Under the pieces are notes generated by a model. That model did not search any database. It saw only the letters and a list, made by a program, of their open reading frames with translations, and had not been told where the DNA came from. DNA of 64,000 bases from JAFGNV01 sp964612485 (lineage in GTDB: Bacteria; Chloroflexota; Anaerolineae; 4572-78; J111): the NCBI GenBank assembly GCA_964612485.1, contig CAZTFF010000004.1, positions 124,001-188,000 of the forward strand. The letters are read 5' to 3'. The position numbers and the translations under genes were made by a program. Every line of letters starts with the position of its first letter. Within the stretch, counting starts at the first letter, position 1. This document shows positions 53,739-61,734 of the stretch, one piece after another.

Positions 53739-55079
53739 ATGCGTATACTAATTATTAATTATGAATTTCCGCCCATCGGCGCGGGCGGCGGTAAGGCCAG
53801 CCAGAAAATAGCCGGTTGTCTGGTAGAACTGGGCCACACCGTCCGCGTCATCACCAGCCGACCCACCCAACCTTATACACTTTTTGGCAATCTCGCTGTT
53901 CTGGCCGGATTAGGCTTTTGGATTTACCTGATTTACGCCAAATTTGCTTTTAACGAAGACCTGAGCGATCACGGCTTTACCCTCTTGGGTACGCTGCTGC
54001 TGTTGACCGGTTTTATTTTGCGCCATACCGGCCTCACCTGGGAGCTGACCAATCCCATTCGCGGCTTGAAGCCGGTCGAGTTTATCGATGGCGTGGAAGT
54101 TCGCCGCGTGCCGGTGCTGCGCCAGCGCCAGGATTATTGTTCCACGTTTGAAATGGGCACCTTCTTGGTGAGCGGCTTGTGGCACAGCCTGTGGCAGGTA
54201 CGCGACTTCAAGCCGGATGTGGTGCATATATTTTTTGGCATTCCCGACGGCCCCATCGGCTGGACCCTCAAGCGATTTTACGGCCTGCCCTATCTCATTT
54301 CCCTGCGCGGGGCCGATGTTCCTTCGGATGAAGTCAAACGTTTTGCCAAACAGTACAGGGTGCTGCGCCCCTTTATCCGTTGGCTGTGGCACGATGCCGA
54401 TGCCCTGGTAGCCGTGTCCAACGGCTTGCGAGAGTACGCCCTGGAAACAACCTCAGAAGCGCCCATTACGGTCATCCCCAATGCCATTGAACTTTCAGAA
54501 TTTATCCCTCCCCGCCACAGAAATCACGAGGGGCCGGTTCGTTTGTTGTTCGTAGGTCGGTTCAATGCCTTCAAAAACGTGGAAACTTTGCTGGAAGCGG
54601 CGGCTCGTCTGAAAAATAAAGGTGTTGATAATTTTGAACTTCAGCTCATCGGCGAGGGCGAACAACGCGCTAATCTGGAACGTTTGACCGTTGAAAACGA
54701 ATTGACCAAACATGTTCGGTTTTTGGGCTGGGTGGCCCGCGATTCCATTGTGAATTATTACCGTCAGGCCGATTTATTTGTTACCGCCACCACCTGGGAA
54801 GGCATGCCCAATACGGTTCTGGAAGCGATGGCCTGCGGCTTGCCGGTAGTTGCCAGCCGCGCTTCTGGATTGGAAGAACTGGTGCATGAAGGCATCAACG
54901 GCTATCTGGTTCCTATTAACGATCCCGCAGCCCTGGCCGACCGCCTGGCCGATTTGGTGGAAAATCCTTACGAACGCCAGCGGATGGGCAAAGAAAGCCG
55001 CAAAGTGGCCGAACAGGAATTTGCCTGGGAATACATCTCCGAGCAATACATCGAAATCTACCGCCGGATCAGAAAGTAG
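53739..55079 (+). CDS. GT4 glycosyltransferase with inserted two-helix membrane hairpin
   Basis: 446-aa GT-B enzyme. The N-terminal domain starts with INYEFPPIGAGGGKASQ. The C-terminal domain has LLFVGRFNAFKNVETLLEAA, GEGEQRANLE, VRFLGWVARDSI, and the donor-binding EGMPNTVLEAMACGLPVVAS. Between the second strand (VRVITSRP, 35-42) and IDGVEVRRVP (116-125) lies an insertion of about 70 residues with two hydrophobic helices (about 48-68 and 80-96). Such a hairpin is not part of the normal GT4 fold and should anchor the enzyme to the membrane. It is seven bases upstream of a GT39, suggesting one glycan pathway. Confidence 0.88.
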   Translation: MRILIINYEFPPIGAGGGKASQKIAGCLVELGHTVRVITSRPTQPYTLFGNLAVLAGLGFWIYLIYAKFAFNEDLSDHGFTLLGTLLLLTGFILRHTGLTWELTNPIRGLKPVEFIDGVEVRRVPVLRQRQDYCSTFEMGTFLVSGLWHSLWQVRDFKPDVVHIFFGIPDGPIGWTLKRFYGLPYLISLRGADVPSDEVKRFAKQYRVLRPFIRWLWHDADALVAVSNGLREYALETTSEAPITVIPNAIELSEFIPPRHRNHEGPVRLLFVGRFNAFKNVETLLEAAARLKNKGVDNFELQLIGEGEQRANLERLTVENELTKHVRFLGWVARDSIVNYYRQADLFVTATTWEGMPNTVLEAMACGLPVVASRASGLEELVHEGINGYLVPINDPAALADRLADLVENPYERQRMGKESRKVAEQEFAWEYISEQYIEIYRRIRK

Positions 55080-55086
55080 CCTGCCC

Positions 55087-57159
55087 ATGCGCCGGACTTT
55101 GTTGATCTTTGCGCTTACTTTGGCAGGCTTTGCCCTACGCCTGCAATACCTCACCACTTCCCATCCCTTTTTTGATGAATACACCACCGCCCTGGCCGCC
55201 CGGCAGATTTTAGATTACGGCTGGCCGGTGCTGCCCTCCGGCCTGTTTTACGAGCACGGCCTGTTGGCCACCTATCTCACCGCGCCTTTTATGGCCTTGT
55301 TTGCCTCTATGCCGCCCGACACCTGGCAGCCGGCCCACTGGGGCCTGATGTTAGCCCGCTGGCCCAGTTTGCTGGTGAGTACATTCACCATCCCTCTGAT
55401 TTACGCTCTGGGCAAACGCGCCCTCAATTTACCCACCGGCCCCAAACTTTTGCCCTATATTGGCCTGCTGGCCGCCGGTTTGTTTGCCTTCAGCCCAGCG
55501 GGAATGGTGTGGGGTGGGCGAGCGCGGATGTACGCCCTGGCTACCCTGTTAGTTTTTTTGACGGTCTACTGGGCCTATCGCGGCGCGTTCTACCCCGCGC
55601 CGGCCAAATATCGTTGGGTGGCGCTGTTAGCGCTGTTGGCCGCGTTGCTGACCCAATTTGGCGCGCTTACGCTGGTTCCGCCGCTGGTGATCGGGATGCT
55701 TGTCATCGGGTGGCTTTCCAGGCGTTCGCCTGACCGCCCCTGGTTTCTCCGCGCCACCGTGCTGCCCGAAATGCTGGCCCTCGGTGCTGTGGTGGGGGGG
55801 GCAATTTTGGTCAAACGGCTGGGGCAGCCGTTGGGAACCGCTCCGTTGGGCAGTGGCGGTGGCCAATCGCTGTTGGAGAAATTGATCTACACCATTACCT
55901 ACCAAACCACCTTCCATTTTACCTGGACCGATACCATTAGCTTATTAGCCCGCCAGTTTGGCGTGCCGCACCATTATTGGCTGTCGATTTTGACCCTTGC
56001 CGGCGCGGGAATCGGGGTGGTGTTTTGGTTAACCAACCGGCAGCGAAAAAAAATTAAAATTGCTTATTTCCCGTTATTCCTCTGGTTGGTTTTTGGTCTG
56101 ATCATCCTGGAAATGGTCACATTGCTTGATCCCTTCCGCCGCAATCCCCGCTACCTGGTGATGTACCTGCCGCTTTTTTATCTGATCGCCGCGCGCGCTG
56201 TTTTTAATTTCCGCCAGCCGCTTCGACTGATCTGGCAAAAGTGGAGACTACGAAATACGGAACACGCCATACCAACTTCAGAACTACCGAGCATTGCTAC
56301 CCTCATCCTGATCATCCTGTTCACCCTCATCAGCTTCAACGATCTCCGTATTGCGTTTATCACGCCCGAACCCGCCTACGAAGAGGCCTTTGCCTTTATT
56401 CACGCCAACCACCGCCCCGGCGATGCAGTGCTGACCATGAATACGCCCGCCGCCGGCTTCTACCTGGATCGGGTGGACGGCTTCACCGCGCAAAATGAGG
56501 CCAAGCAATTTCTGCTGAATGCCGATACCAACCCGGTAGACCGCTGGCTGGGCGTCCCCTGGATCGGCACCGCATCCGATTTCAGCGCCGCCCTAAACAG
56601 CCACCCCCGCGCCTGGTTTGTCATCGATACCATTCGTTTGCCCGTATACTTTCGGGGCAGTTGGCTGGCCGTGGTCAACCGGCAAATGGAACAGGTGTGG
56701 GCTAACGATAATGCCCTGGTCTACCTCACCCGGCCCGACCGTACCCCGTTGCCCGCCCATCCCGAGGTTGCGCTTGAGACTCAACTTGGTGACACTATCC
56801 GGCTTACGGGGTATGCCTTGCATATATCGGACCAGACTCTCGATGTGTCGCTGTTTTGGGAGCCGCTTGTCTCACCGGCGTTTGATTACACCGTTTTTCT
56901 CCACCTACGCGATCAAAACGGAACCACGGTGGCTCAGCGTGATACACAGCCGTTAGACGGAATTTATCCAACCTCCGCCTGGCAACCTGGCGAACAGGTT
57001 ATTGATCTGGTGTCGCTGCCCTTGCCCGCCGATGTGCCACCCGGAACCTACATCCTCTATGCCGGCATGTACCGCCTTGACACGCTGGAACGCTTGCCGG
57101 TGACGAATGACAAGAGTGGAGAAAACGCCGTTATTTTGGGAGAGGTTGTGCTGCCGTGA
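55087..57159 (+). CDS. Divergent GT39-like glycosyltransferase, one C-terminal module
   Basis: 690-aa GT-C enzyme placed at the ATG at 55087, directly after the GT4 stop (the frame is open upstream but lies inside GT4). D30-E31 in HPFFDEYTTALAARQI form the acidic pair. FSPAGMVWGGRARMYAL corresponds to the second motif of the broad GT39 group; HxDA and GWGEG are absent. RNPRYLVMYLP is the basic loop. One canonical module (about 590-685) has YTVFLHLRD, PTSAWQPGEQVID and PPGTYILYAGMYR. An in-frame repeat-word insertion (RLRNTEHA region, 56247-56272) sits just before a helix. Confidence 0.83.
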   Translation: MRRTLLIFALTLAGFALRLQYLTTSHPFFDEYTTALAARQILDYGWPVLPSGLFYEHGLLATYLTAPFMALFASMPPDTWQPAHWGLMLARWPSLLVSTFTIPLIYALGKRALNLPTGPKLLPYIGLLAAGLFAFSPAGMVWGGRARMYALATLLVFLTVYWAYRGAFYPAPAKYRWVALLALLAALLTQFGALTLVPPLVIGMLVIGWLSRRSPDRPWFLRATVLPEMLALGAVVGGAILVKRLGQPLGTAPLGSGGGQSLLEKLIYTITYQTTFHFTWTDTISLLARQFGVPHHYWLSILTLAGAGIGVVFWLTNRQRKKIKIAYFPLFLWLVFGLIILEMVTLLDPFRRNPRYLVMYLPLFYLIAARAVFNFRQPLRLIWQKWRLRNTEHAIPTSELPSIATLILIILFTLISFNDLRIAFITPEPAYEEAFAFIHANHRPGDAVLTMNTPAAGFYLDRVDGFTAQNEAKQFLLNADTNPVDRWLGVPWIGTASDFSAALNSHPRAWFVIDTIRLPVYFRGSWLAVVNRQMEQVWANDNALVYLTRPDRTPLPAHPEVALETQLGDTIRLTGYALHISDQTLDVSLFWEPLVSPAFDYTVFLHLRDQNGTTVAQRDTQPLDGIYPTSAWQPGEQVIDLVSLPLPADVPPGTYILYAGMYRLDTLERLPVTNDKSGENAVILGEVVLP
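56244..56290. repeat. Short tandem-word repeat inside a GT39 gene
   Basis: Words CTACGAAATACGGAACACGC recur as a degenerate series with period about 8. Similar wording (GCGCAACACGCAATACGC) occurs at 60518. In frame it encodes a hydrophilic loop just before a membrane helix. Confidence 0.4.
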
Positions 57160-59312
57160 CGATCAAAATGTCCAATCAAACTGCCCGATCCCCCAACCGC
57201 GCTGCATCCCCGGCCTGGTTTAAGAAGTCGTCAATCATCGCTGTGGCCTTGTTTGGGCTGGCCTTGCTCCCCCGGCTGCCCGGCCTGGGCCTTTTTCTGA
57301 CCAGCGATGAGAACACCAATATCTTTTTTGCCGGGAGCGATGTCATTGCCGCCTTTTTGCAGGGTGATTTTCGCGGCACGTACTGGCATTTTTACCCCGG
57401 CGTGACCATGAGCTGGCTGGACGCCATCGGCATGGCGGGGCAGTATGGCCTGGAATGGCTCGCCGGCCGCACCCTGCCGCCCTTCACCGACTACATCTAC
57501 AGCGATATTCTTTCTTTGCTGGTAGCCAATCGCCTGCCGTATGCCATTTTGACGGCGATATCCGTTCCCGCCCTCTACCTGCTGGCCCGCAAGCTGGTGC
57601 CCGGCTGGATGGCGCTGCTGGGCGCGTTGTTTTTGGCCTTTTCTCCCTTCTACCTGGCCCATTCCCGCGTGGCCCACGGCGATGCGCCGGTTGCGGTCTT
57701 TATGAGCCTGTCGGCGCTGGCCTTTTTTGTTTTTCTGGAGCGGGCGAGCGAGTCAGCGAGTCAGCGAGTCAGCGATTTGGCGATGCAGCGATTTGGTGAG
57801 GTGTTCAAGAAGAATGTCACCGATCCATATTTGTTGGCCTCGGCTGTCTTGGGATCATTGGCCGCCCTCACCAAAGCGCCCGGCCAATTTATGGCTCTTT
57901 TTATCGTCGGGCTGTCGATTTTTTATGCTGTTATTCAATTTTGGCGGGTTGCACCGGCCCAACGCACCGTCACCTGTGTAAAATTTATTGTGCTGCATTG
58001 GTTCTCTGTCATCATTATTTGGGGGCTGGTTTCGCTCTTCATTTTTGTCGTTCTGTGGCCCAGCATGTGGGTTGATCCGATGGACACGTTCCAGCAAATG
58101 CTGGACGAAACCTTTGGCAAAGTGGATGAGGGCCATCTGGTTTACTTTCTCGGCCAACCCACCCTCGACCCCGGCCCCTGGTTTTATCTGATTGTGATCC
58201 CGTTTCGGCTATCGCCAGTGGTGCTGGCGGGAAACGTTCTCTCGCTGTTGTTTTTTGTGCCGCTATTCAGCCGTAATCTTCACCCCCTCACCCGCCGCAC
58301 TCTGTTCCACCTGTGGTTATTCACCGTCACCTTGCTGTTGTTTGGTAATCTCAGCCCCAAAAAGCAGGATCGTTACCTGCTGCCGCTTTTTCCCTTTCTC
58401 AATCTGCTGGCCGCTATCGGCTGGATAGGCTTCATCAATCTCACCTTGGCCTGGGCGCGGCAAAAATATTCAGACATCAAAACCGCAGCTTTCATCCTTC
58501 AGCCCTCAGCCTTCATTCTTTTACTTTTCCTCCACCTGCTGCCCGCCTTCACCTACTATCCCTACTATCTCACATATTTCAGCCCCCTCTTTGGCGGCCC
58601 CACCCAAGCCGCCGAGATCACATTGATGGGTTGGGGCGAGGGCATGGAGCAGGCCGCCGCTTATCTCAACACCAAACCGCATGCCGATGAACTCTCCGTG
58701 GCCTCGACCCCCTCCCAAACGCTGCTGCCTTATTTTGAAGGCACGGGTGAAAATTTCTACACCAACGACATCGCCCTGCGGGCCGATTACGTGGTACTCT
58801 ACCTGGCCCAAATGCAGCGATTGGCCCCCAGCCCCGAAATTGTCCGCTATTTCGAGGCGCAAACGCCGGAACACGTTATTATTATTCAAAATGTACCCTA
58901 CGCCAAAATCTACCCCGGCCCCAAATTTATTCTGACGGATATGCCGGACCGGGCAATCCCCATCAACCTGGGCCTGGAAAACACGCTCCGGCTGGCCGGC
59001 TATGAAATCGAACCAAACCACCTGACGCTCTATTGGCACGCCCTGGCCCCCATCGGCACTGATTATGCCATTTCCGTCCGCGCCCGCACGGCCAACGGCG
59101 ATTGGTTATTTCAACGCGATACCTGGCCGGTTGGCGGCTTGCTGCCTACGTCTCAGTGGCAGCAGGGCGATTACGTGACCGACCTGCATCCGTTAGATCT
59201 CGCGCCCTCCGATTTATCTTTACTTCACGATTTTGAAATTGTGGTGTACCATCAACAAACCGGCCAAACCCTCGGCCCGCCGATCATTTTGCCGGCCAAT
59301 TATGAGCAATGA
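57156..59312 (+). CDS. GT39-family glycosyltransferase (GWGEG type, HxDA), one C-terminal module
   Basis: 718-aa GT-C enzyme. GTG at 57156 overlaps the previous stop as GTGA; an ATG at 57168 is the alternative. D51-E52 in LTSDENTNIFFAG form the acidic pair, FSPFYLAHSRVAHGDAP is the HxDA motif, and SPKKQDRYLLP the basic loop. YPYYLTYFSPLFGG and GWGEGMEQAAAYL follow. One short module (about 620-715) includes PTSQWQQGDYVTDLHPLDL. Two in-frame repeat insertions (57743-57800 and 58488-58530) encode hydrophilic or Ala/Ser-rich loops between helices. The first extends the loop after FVFLERA by roughly 18 residues. Confidence 0.87.
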   Translation: MTIKMSNQTARSPNRAASPAWFKKSSIIAVALFGLALLPRLPGLGLFLTSDENTNIFFAGSDVIAAFLQGDFRGTYWHFYPGVTMSWLDAIGMAGQYGLEWLAGRTLPPFTDYIYSDILSLLVANRLPYAILTAISVPALYLLARKLVPGWMALLGALFLAFSPFYLAHSRVAHGDAPVAVFMSLSALAFFVFLERASESASQRVSDLAMQRFGEVFKKNVTDPYLLASAVLGSLAALTKAPGQFMALFIVGLSIFYAVIQFWRVAPAQRTVTCVKFIVLHWFSVIIIWGLVSLFIFVVLWPSMWVDPMDTFQQMLDETFGKVDEGHLVYFLGQPTLDPGPWFYLIVIPFRLSPVVLAGNVLSLLFFVPLFSRNLHPLTRRTLFHLWLFTVTLLLFGNLSPKKQDRYLLPLFPFLNLLAAIGWIGFINLTLAWARQKYSDIKTAAFILQPSAFILLLFLHLLPAFTYYPYYLTYFSPLFGGPTQAAEITLMGWGEGMEQAAAYLNTKPHADELSVASTPSQTLLPYFEGTGENFYTNDIALRADYVVLYLAQMQRLAPSPEIVRYFEAQTPEHVIIIQNVPYAKIYPGPKFILTDMPDRAIPINLGLENTLRLAGYEIEPNHLTLYWHALAPIGTDYAISVRARTANGDWLFQRDTWPVGGLLPTSQWQQGDYVTDLHPLDLAPSDLSLLHDFEIVVYHQQTGQTLGPPIILPANYEQ
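57743..57800. repeat. In-frame 8-bp tandem repeat (AGTCAGCG) in a GT39 gene
   Basis: Three perfect AGTCAGCG units are followed by the variants ATTTGGCG, ATGCAGCG and ATTTGGTG. The period of 8 bp is out of step with codons, yet the frame stays open and encodes a loop ASESASQRVSDLAMQRFG between two helices. Confidence 0.75.
58488..58530. repeat. Short tandem-word repeat inside a GT39 gene
   Basis: Variants of TTCATCCTTCAGCC, CTCAGCC and TTCATTC form a degenerate series that is in frame (AAFILQPSAFILLLFL) at the start of a membrane helix. Confidence 0.5.
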
Positions 59313-61452
59313 GATAACGAGCAGCGGGGAAATGAGCAAAAACGAGATGAATAAAACGCAAATTTCCCTACCCTCCATTTCCTACTCCTTGCTCCCCCTT
59401 TTCATCCTGCTCATCGCTACATTTTTTCGTCTTTACCTGCTGCCTGCGCTCCCTCCCGGCCTCAATTTTGACGAAGCGGGCAACGGCGTTGCCGCCTGCG
59501 ATATTCTGCGCGGCCAGCCGAAACTCTGGTGGGAAATTGGCGGCGGCAAAGAACCCCTCTGGCCCTATCTGATCGCTCTCACAACCTCCCTTCTTGGCAA
59601 TATTCCCATAGCCTTACGCCTGCCGGCGGCGTGGACCGGCATTTTGACGGTGGTGTCCGTCTACCCTCTGACTCTAACTTTGCTCCGGACCAAAGATGAA
59701 CCACACTCGCGTAGAGCGTACGGGATCGCCGTTTTGACGATGCTTGGGCTGGCGCTTTCGGCCTGGCATTTGCACTTTAGCCGGTTGGGGTTTCGGGCGA
59801 TTCTTTTCCCGCTGCTGGCAGCGTTGGGTTTTTATTTCTTCTGGCGGGGAATAAAGTGTCAGGTGTCAGGTGCCAAGTATCAGGTGTTGGGAGCTTTGTT
59901 TGTGGCCCTGGCGGTGTATGCGTATTTGGCGGCGCGGCTGTTGATCGTGATTCCTCTCATTTTTTGGATGTTCTACTGGCTGATCGCACAATTTCGGTCG
60001 TCCACCCATCTTGCTGACTTTCGCCGCGTATCGTTTTGGATGGCCCAGTTTTACGGATTCCTTTTGTTTTTCCTGTCTCCCTTGATTGTCTATTTTGTCT
60101 TCAACCCGGCTGATTTTGTGGCCCGGTCGGGCGCGGTATCTATCTTTAATCCCGATTGGAATCAGGGTGATTTTTGGGGCACGCTGTGGCGTACCTTCAC
60201 CTTGACGTTGGGCACGTTCTCAGGACTCGCCGGCGATGCCAATCCGTTGGTCAATCTGCCCGGCCAGCCGGCCCTCCCCTGGTTTTTAGCGATATTTTTT
60301 GTGGCCGGGTTTCTCATCAGCCTGTCCCGCGCGCTGGCCCACCCGTCGTACCTGTTTTTGCTCGTTTGGTGGATCGTGATGCTTCTCCCCGCCCTCCTCG
60401 CCCCCGAAGGCGCGCCCCATCACCTCCGCCTCATCGGCACGTTGGTGCCCACCTACATTCTGGTAGCTGCGGGGGTGATGGCAGCTACTCAAATTCTTAG
60501 TAAAATTCTATTATCTGCAATGCGCAACACGCAATACGCTTCTCGCCTTACCTATCTGCTATCTGCTGCCTGCTACTTGTTACCTGCTGCCTCCTACCTG
60601 CTCCTTTCCCTCAATACCTACACTCACTATTTCACCCGCTGGCCCGCCCTCGATTTCACCTTGCCGTTTGATCTTTATGCCGTCCATTTAGCCGATCAAA
60701 TAGCCGAAACTCCTCCCGGTACAACCACCATTCTGCCTATGGACATCCGCGCCGGGGCCGAAGCGCGACATTATACCGTGGATTACCTCCTGGCCCATCT
60801 TGACCCGCCACCCTACACCTACTTGCCGGTTGATGAGCAGAACGCGGAGACAATTCTTGCTCAGGCCTCTCAAACCGGCGATGCGCTACACGTTGTCCGC
60901 TGGACGCAGGACAAACACCACCAGGCCGACGCCAAGGAAATTGTCACCTATCTTCTGAAAACCAACGCCTATTTGTTGAAGCGGGAGTCTTTTCCCGTTT
61001 ATGATGTTGAAACCTACACCCTCACCGGCTCGCCCCATTTTGAGTTGCCGGCCATCGATCAGCCGGTAGACGTCATCTTGGACGATGTGCTTCGTATCGA
61101 TGCCGTCCATCTTCCCCCTGCGGCTTCCGCCGGCGAATGGCTGCCGGTGGCCCTCACCCTGGCCCCGCTGGCCCAAATGGAGACTGATTACAAAGCCTCG
61201 CTGCGTCTCATCGACCCTGCCGGACAACTTGTGGCCCAAAAAGATCGGGTGCTGCTGCACACCTTTCATCAGGGAACCTCACTCTGGCCGCCCGAAACCG
61301 TCAACGAATATTACCTGCTGCCCGTCCCCACCGAAACGCCTCCCGGTAACTATACCGCCACCATCGTTATTTATCACCCCGATACCCAATCTCCTCTCAC
61401 TGCCGCCGGAGCAGCCGAGACATTTTTAGGAACGGTGCAAGTCGCGCCCTAA
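59302..61452 (+). CDS. Divergent GT39-like glycosyltransferase, one C-terminal module
   Basis: 716-aa GT-C enzyme. Start placed at the ATG at 59302, overlapping the previous gene by 11 bases; ATGs at 59332 and 59347 are possible. D57-E58 in GLNFDEAGNGVAA form the acidic pair. LSAWHLHFSRLGFRAIL is the second motif of the broad GT39 group; no GWGEG. The loop after GAPHHLRLIGTLVP takes the position of the RY motif. One module lies at about 625-712 (PPGNYTATIVIYHPD). Two in-frame repeat insertions (59855-59892, 60518-60600) encode KCQVSGAKYQVLGA and AACYLLPAASYLL, each at a helix border. Confidence 0.83.
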   Translation: MSNEITSSGEMSKNEMNKTQISLPSISYSLLPLFILLIATFFRLYLLPALPPGLNFDEAGNGVAACDILRGQPKLWWEIGGGKEPLWPYLIALTTSLLGNIPIALRLPAAWTGILTVVSVYPLTLTLLRTKDEPHSRRAYGIAVLTMLGLALSAWHLHFSRLGFRAILFPLLAALGFYFFWRGIKCQVSGAKYQVLGALFVALAVYAYLAARLLIVIPLIFWMFYWLIAQFRSSTHLADFRRVSFWMAQFYGFLLFFLSPLIVYFVFNPADFVARSGAVSIFNPDWNQGDFWGTLWRTFTLTLGTFSGLAGDANPLVNLPGQPALPWFLAIFFVAGFLISLSRALAHPSYLFLLVWWIVMLLPALLAPEGAPHHLRLIGTLVPTYILVAAGVMAATQILSKILLSAMRNTQYASRLTYLLSAACYLLPAASYLLLSLNTYTHYFTRWPALDFTLPFDLYAVHLADQIAETPPGTTTILPMDIRAGAEARHYTVDYLLAHLDPPPYTYLPVDEQNAETILAQASQTGDALHVVRWTQDKHHQADAKEIVTYLLKTNAYLLKRESFPVYDVETYTLTGSPHFELPAIDQPVDVILDDVLRIDAVHLPPAASAGEWLPVALTLAPLAQMETDYKASLRLIDPAGQLVAQKDRVLLHTFHQGTSLWPPETVNEYYLLPVPTETPPGNYTATIVIYHPDTQSPLTAAGAAETFLGTVQVAP
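59855..59892. repeat. In-frame TCAGGTG-word repeat in a GT39 gene
   Basis: AGTGTCAGGTGTCAGGTGCC continues as AAGTATCAGGTGTTGGGA: four variants of a 7-10-bp word. It encodes a short loop between two helices. Confidence 0.6.
60518..60600. repeat. Compound in-frame word repeat in a GT39 gene
   Basis: The first part varies GCAACACGCAATACGC. The second is a run of CTATCTGCTATCTGCTGCC and CTACTTGTTACCTGCTGCC words (period about 7-8). Together they encode a loop plus most of a hydrophobic helix rich in YLL/AA. Confidence 0.6.
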
Positions 61453-61540
61453 CCTGGCACAGCCAGAGCCAGGTAGGAACACAGAGATACACTGAGAATT
61501 TTTTTGATTTCCTTCTGTGAGAAGGCTCTCTGTGAAGTTC
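61452..61540. repeat. Hairpin-rich spacer after the GT39 gene at 59302
   Basis: ACCTGGC (61452-61458) pairs perfectly with GCCAGGT (61468-61474) right at the stop codon. A second, looser structure pairs CACAGAG (61480-61486) with CTCTGTG (61528-61534) around a T-rich loop. The first may help end transcription, but no T-tract follows directly. Confidence 0.4.
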
Positions 61541-61582
61541 CGTGTAACATTTTCTTGTTTGGCATACAAGAATTTTACTGGT

Positions 61583-61664
61583 ACCCTCACCTGCAACCCT
61601 GCTACCCTGCAACCCTGCAATCCTGCAACCCTGCTACCTTGCTACCTTGTTCCCCTGCTCCCAA
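61583..61664. repeat. Intergenic short tandem repeat (CCCTGCAA/CCCTGCTA words)
   Basis: About ten degenerate units of CCCTGCAA, CCCTGCTA and CCTTGCTA with a period of 7-9 bp lie about 70 bp ahead of the last gene. This is the intergenic counterpart of the in-gene arrays and is too degenerate and short-period to be a CRISPR. Confidence 0.7.
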
Positions 61665-61734
61665 TTTTGCCCCTCATTGCCCGGCGTGGTATCATGCGCA
61701 ACTTGATTTTAAGTTTGTATCCTATCAAAAGCTT

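Noticed and set aside
61583..61664. Possible CRISPR array
   Set aside because: Units are 7-9 bp and degenerate with no spacers, and no cas genes are nearby; it is a short tandem repeat.
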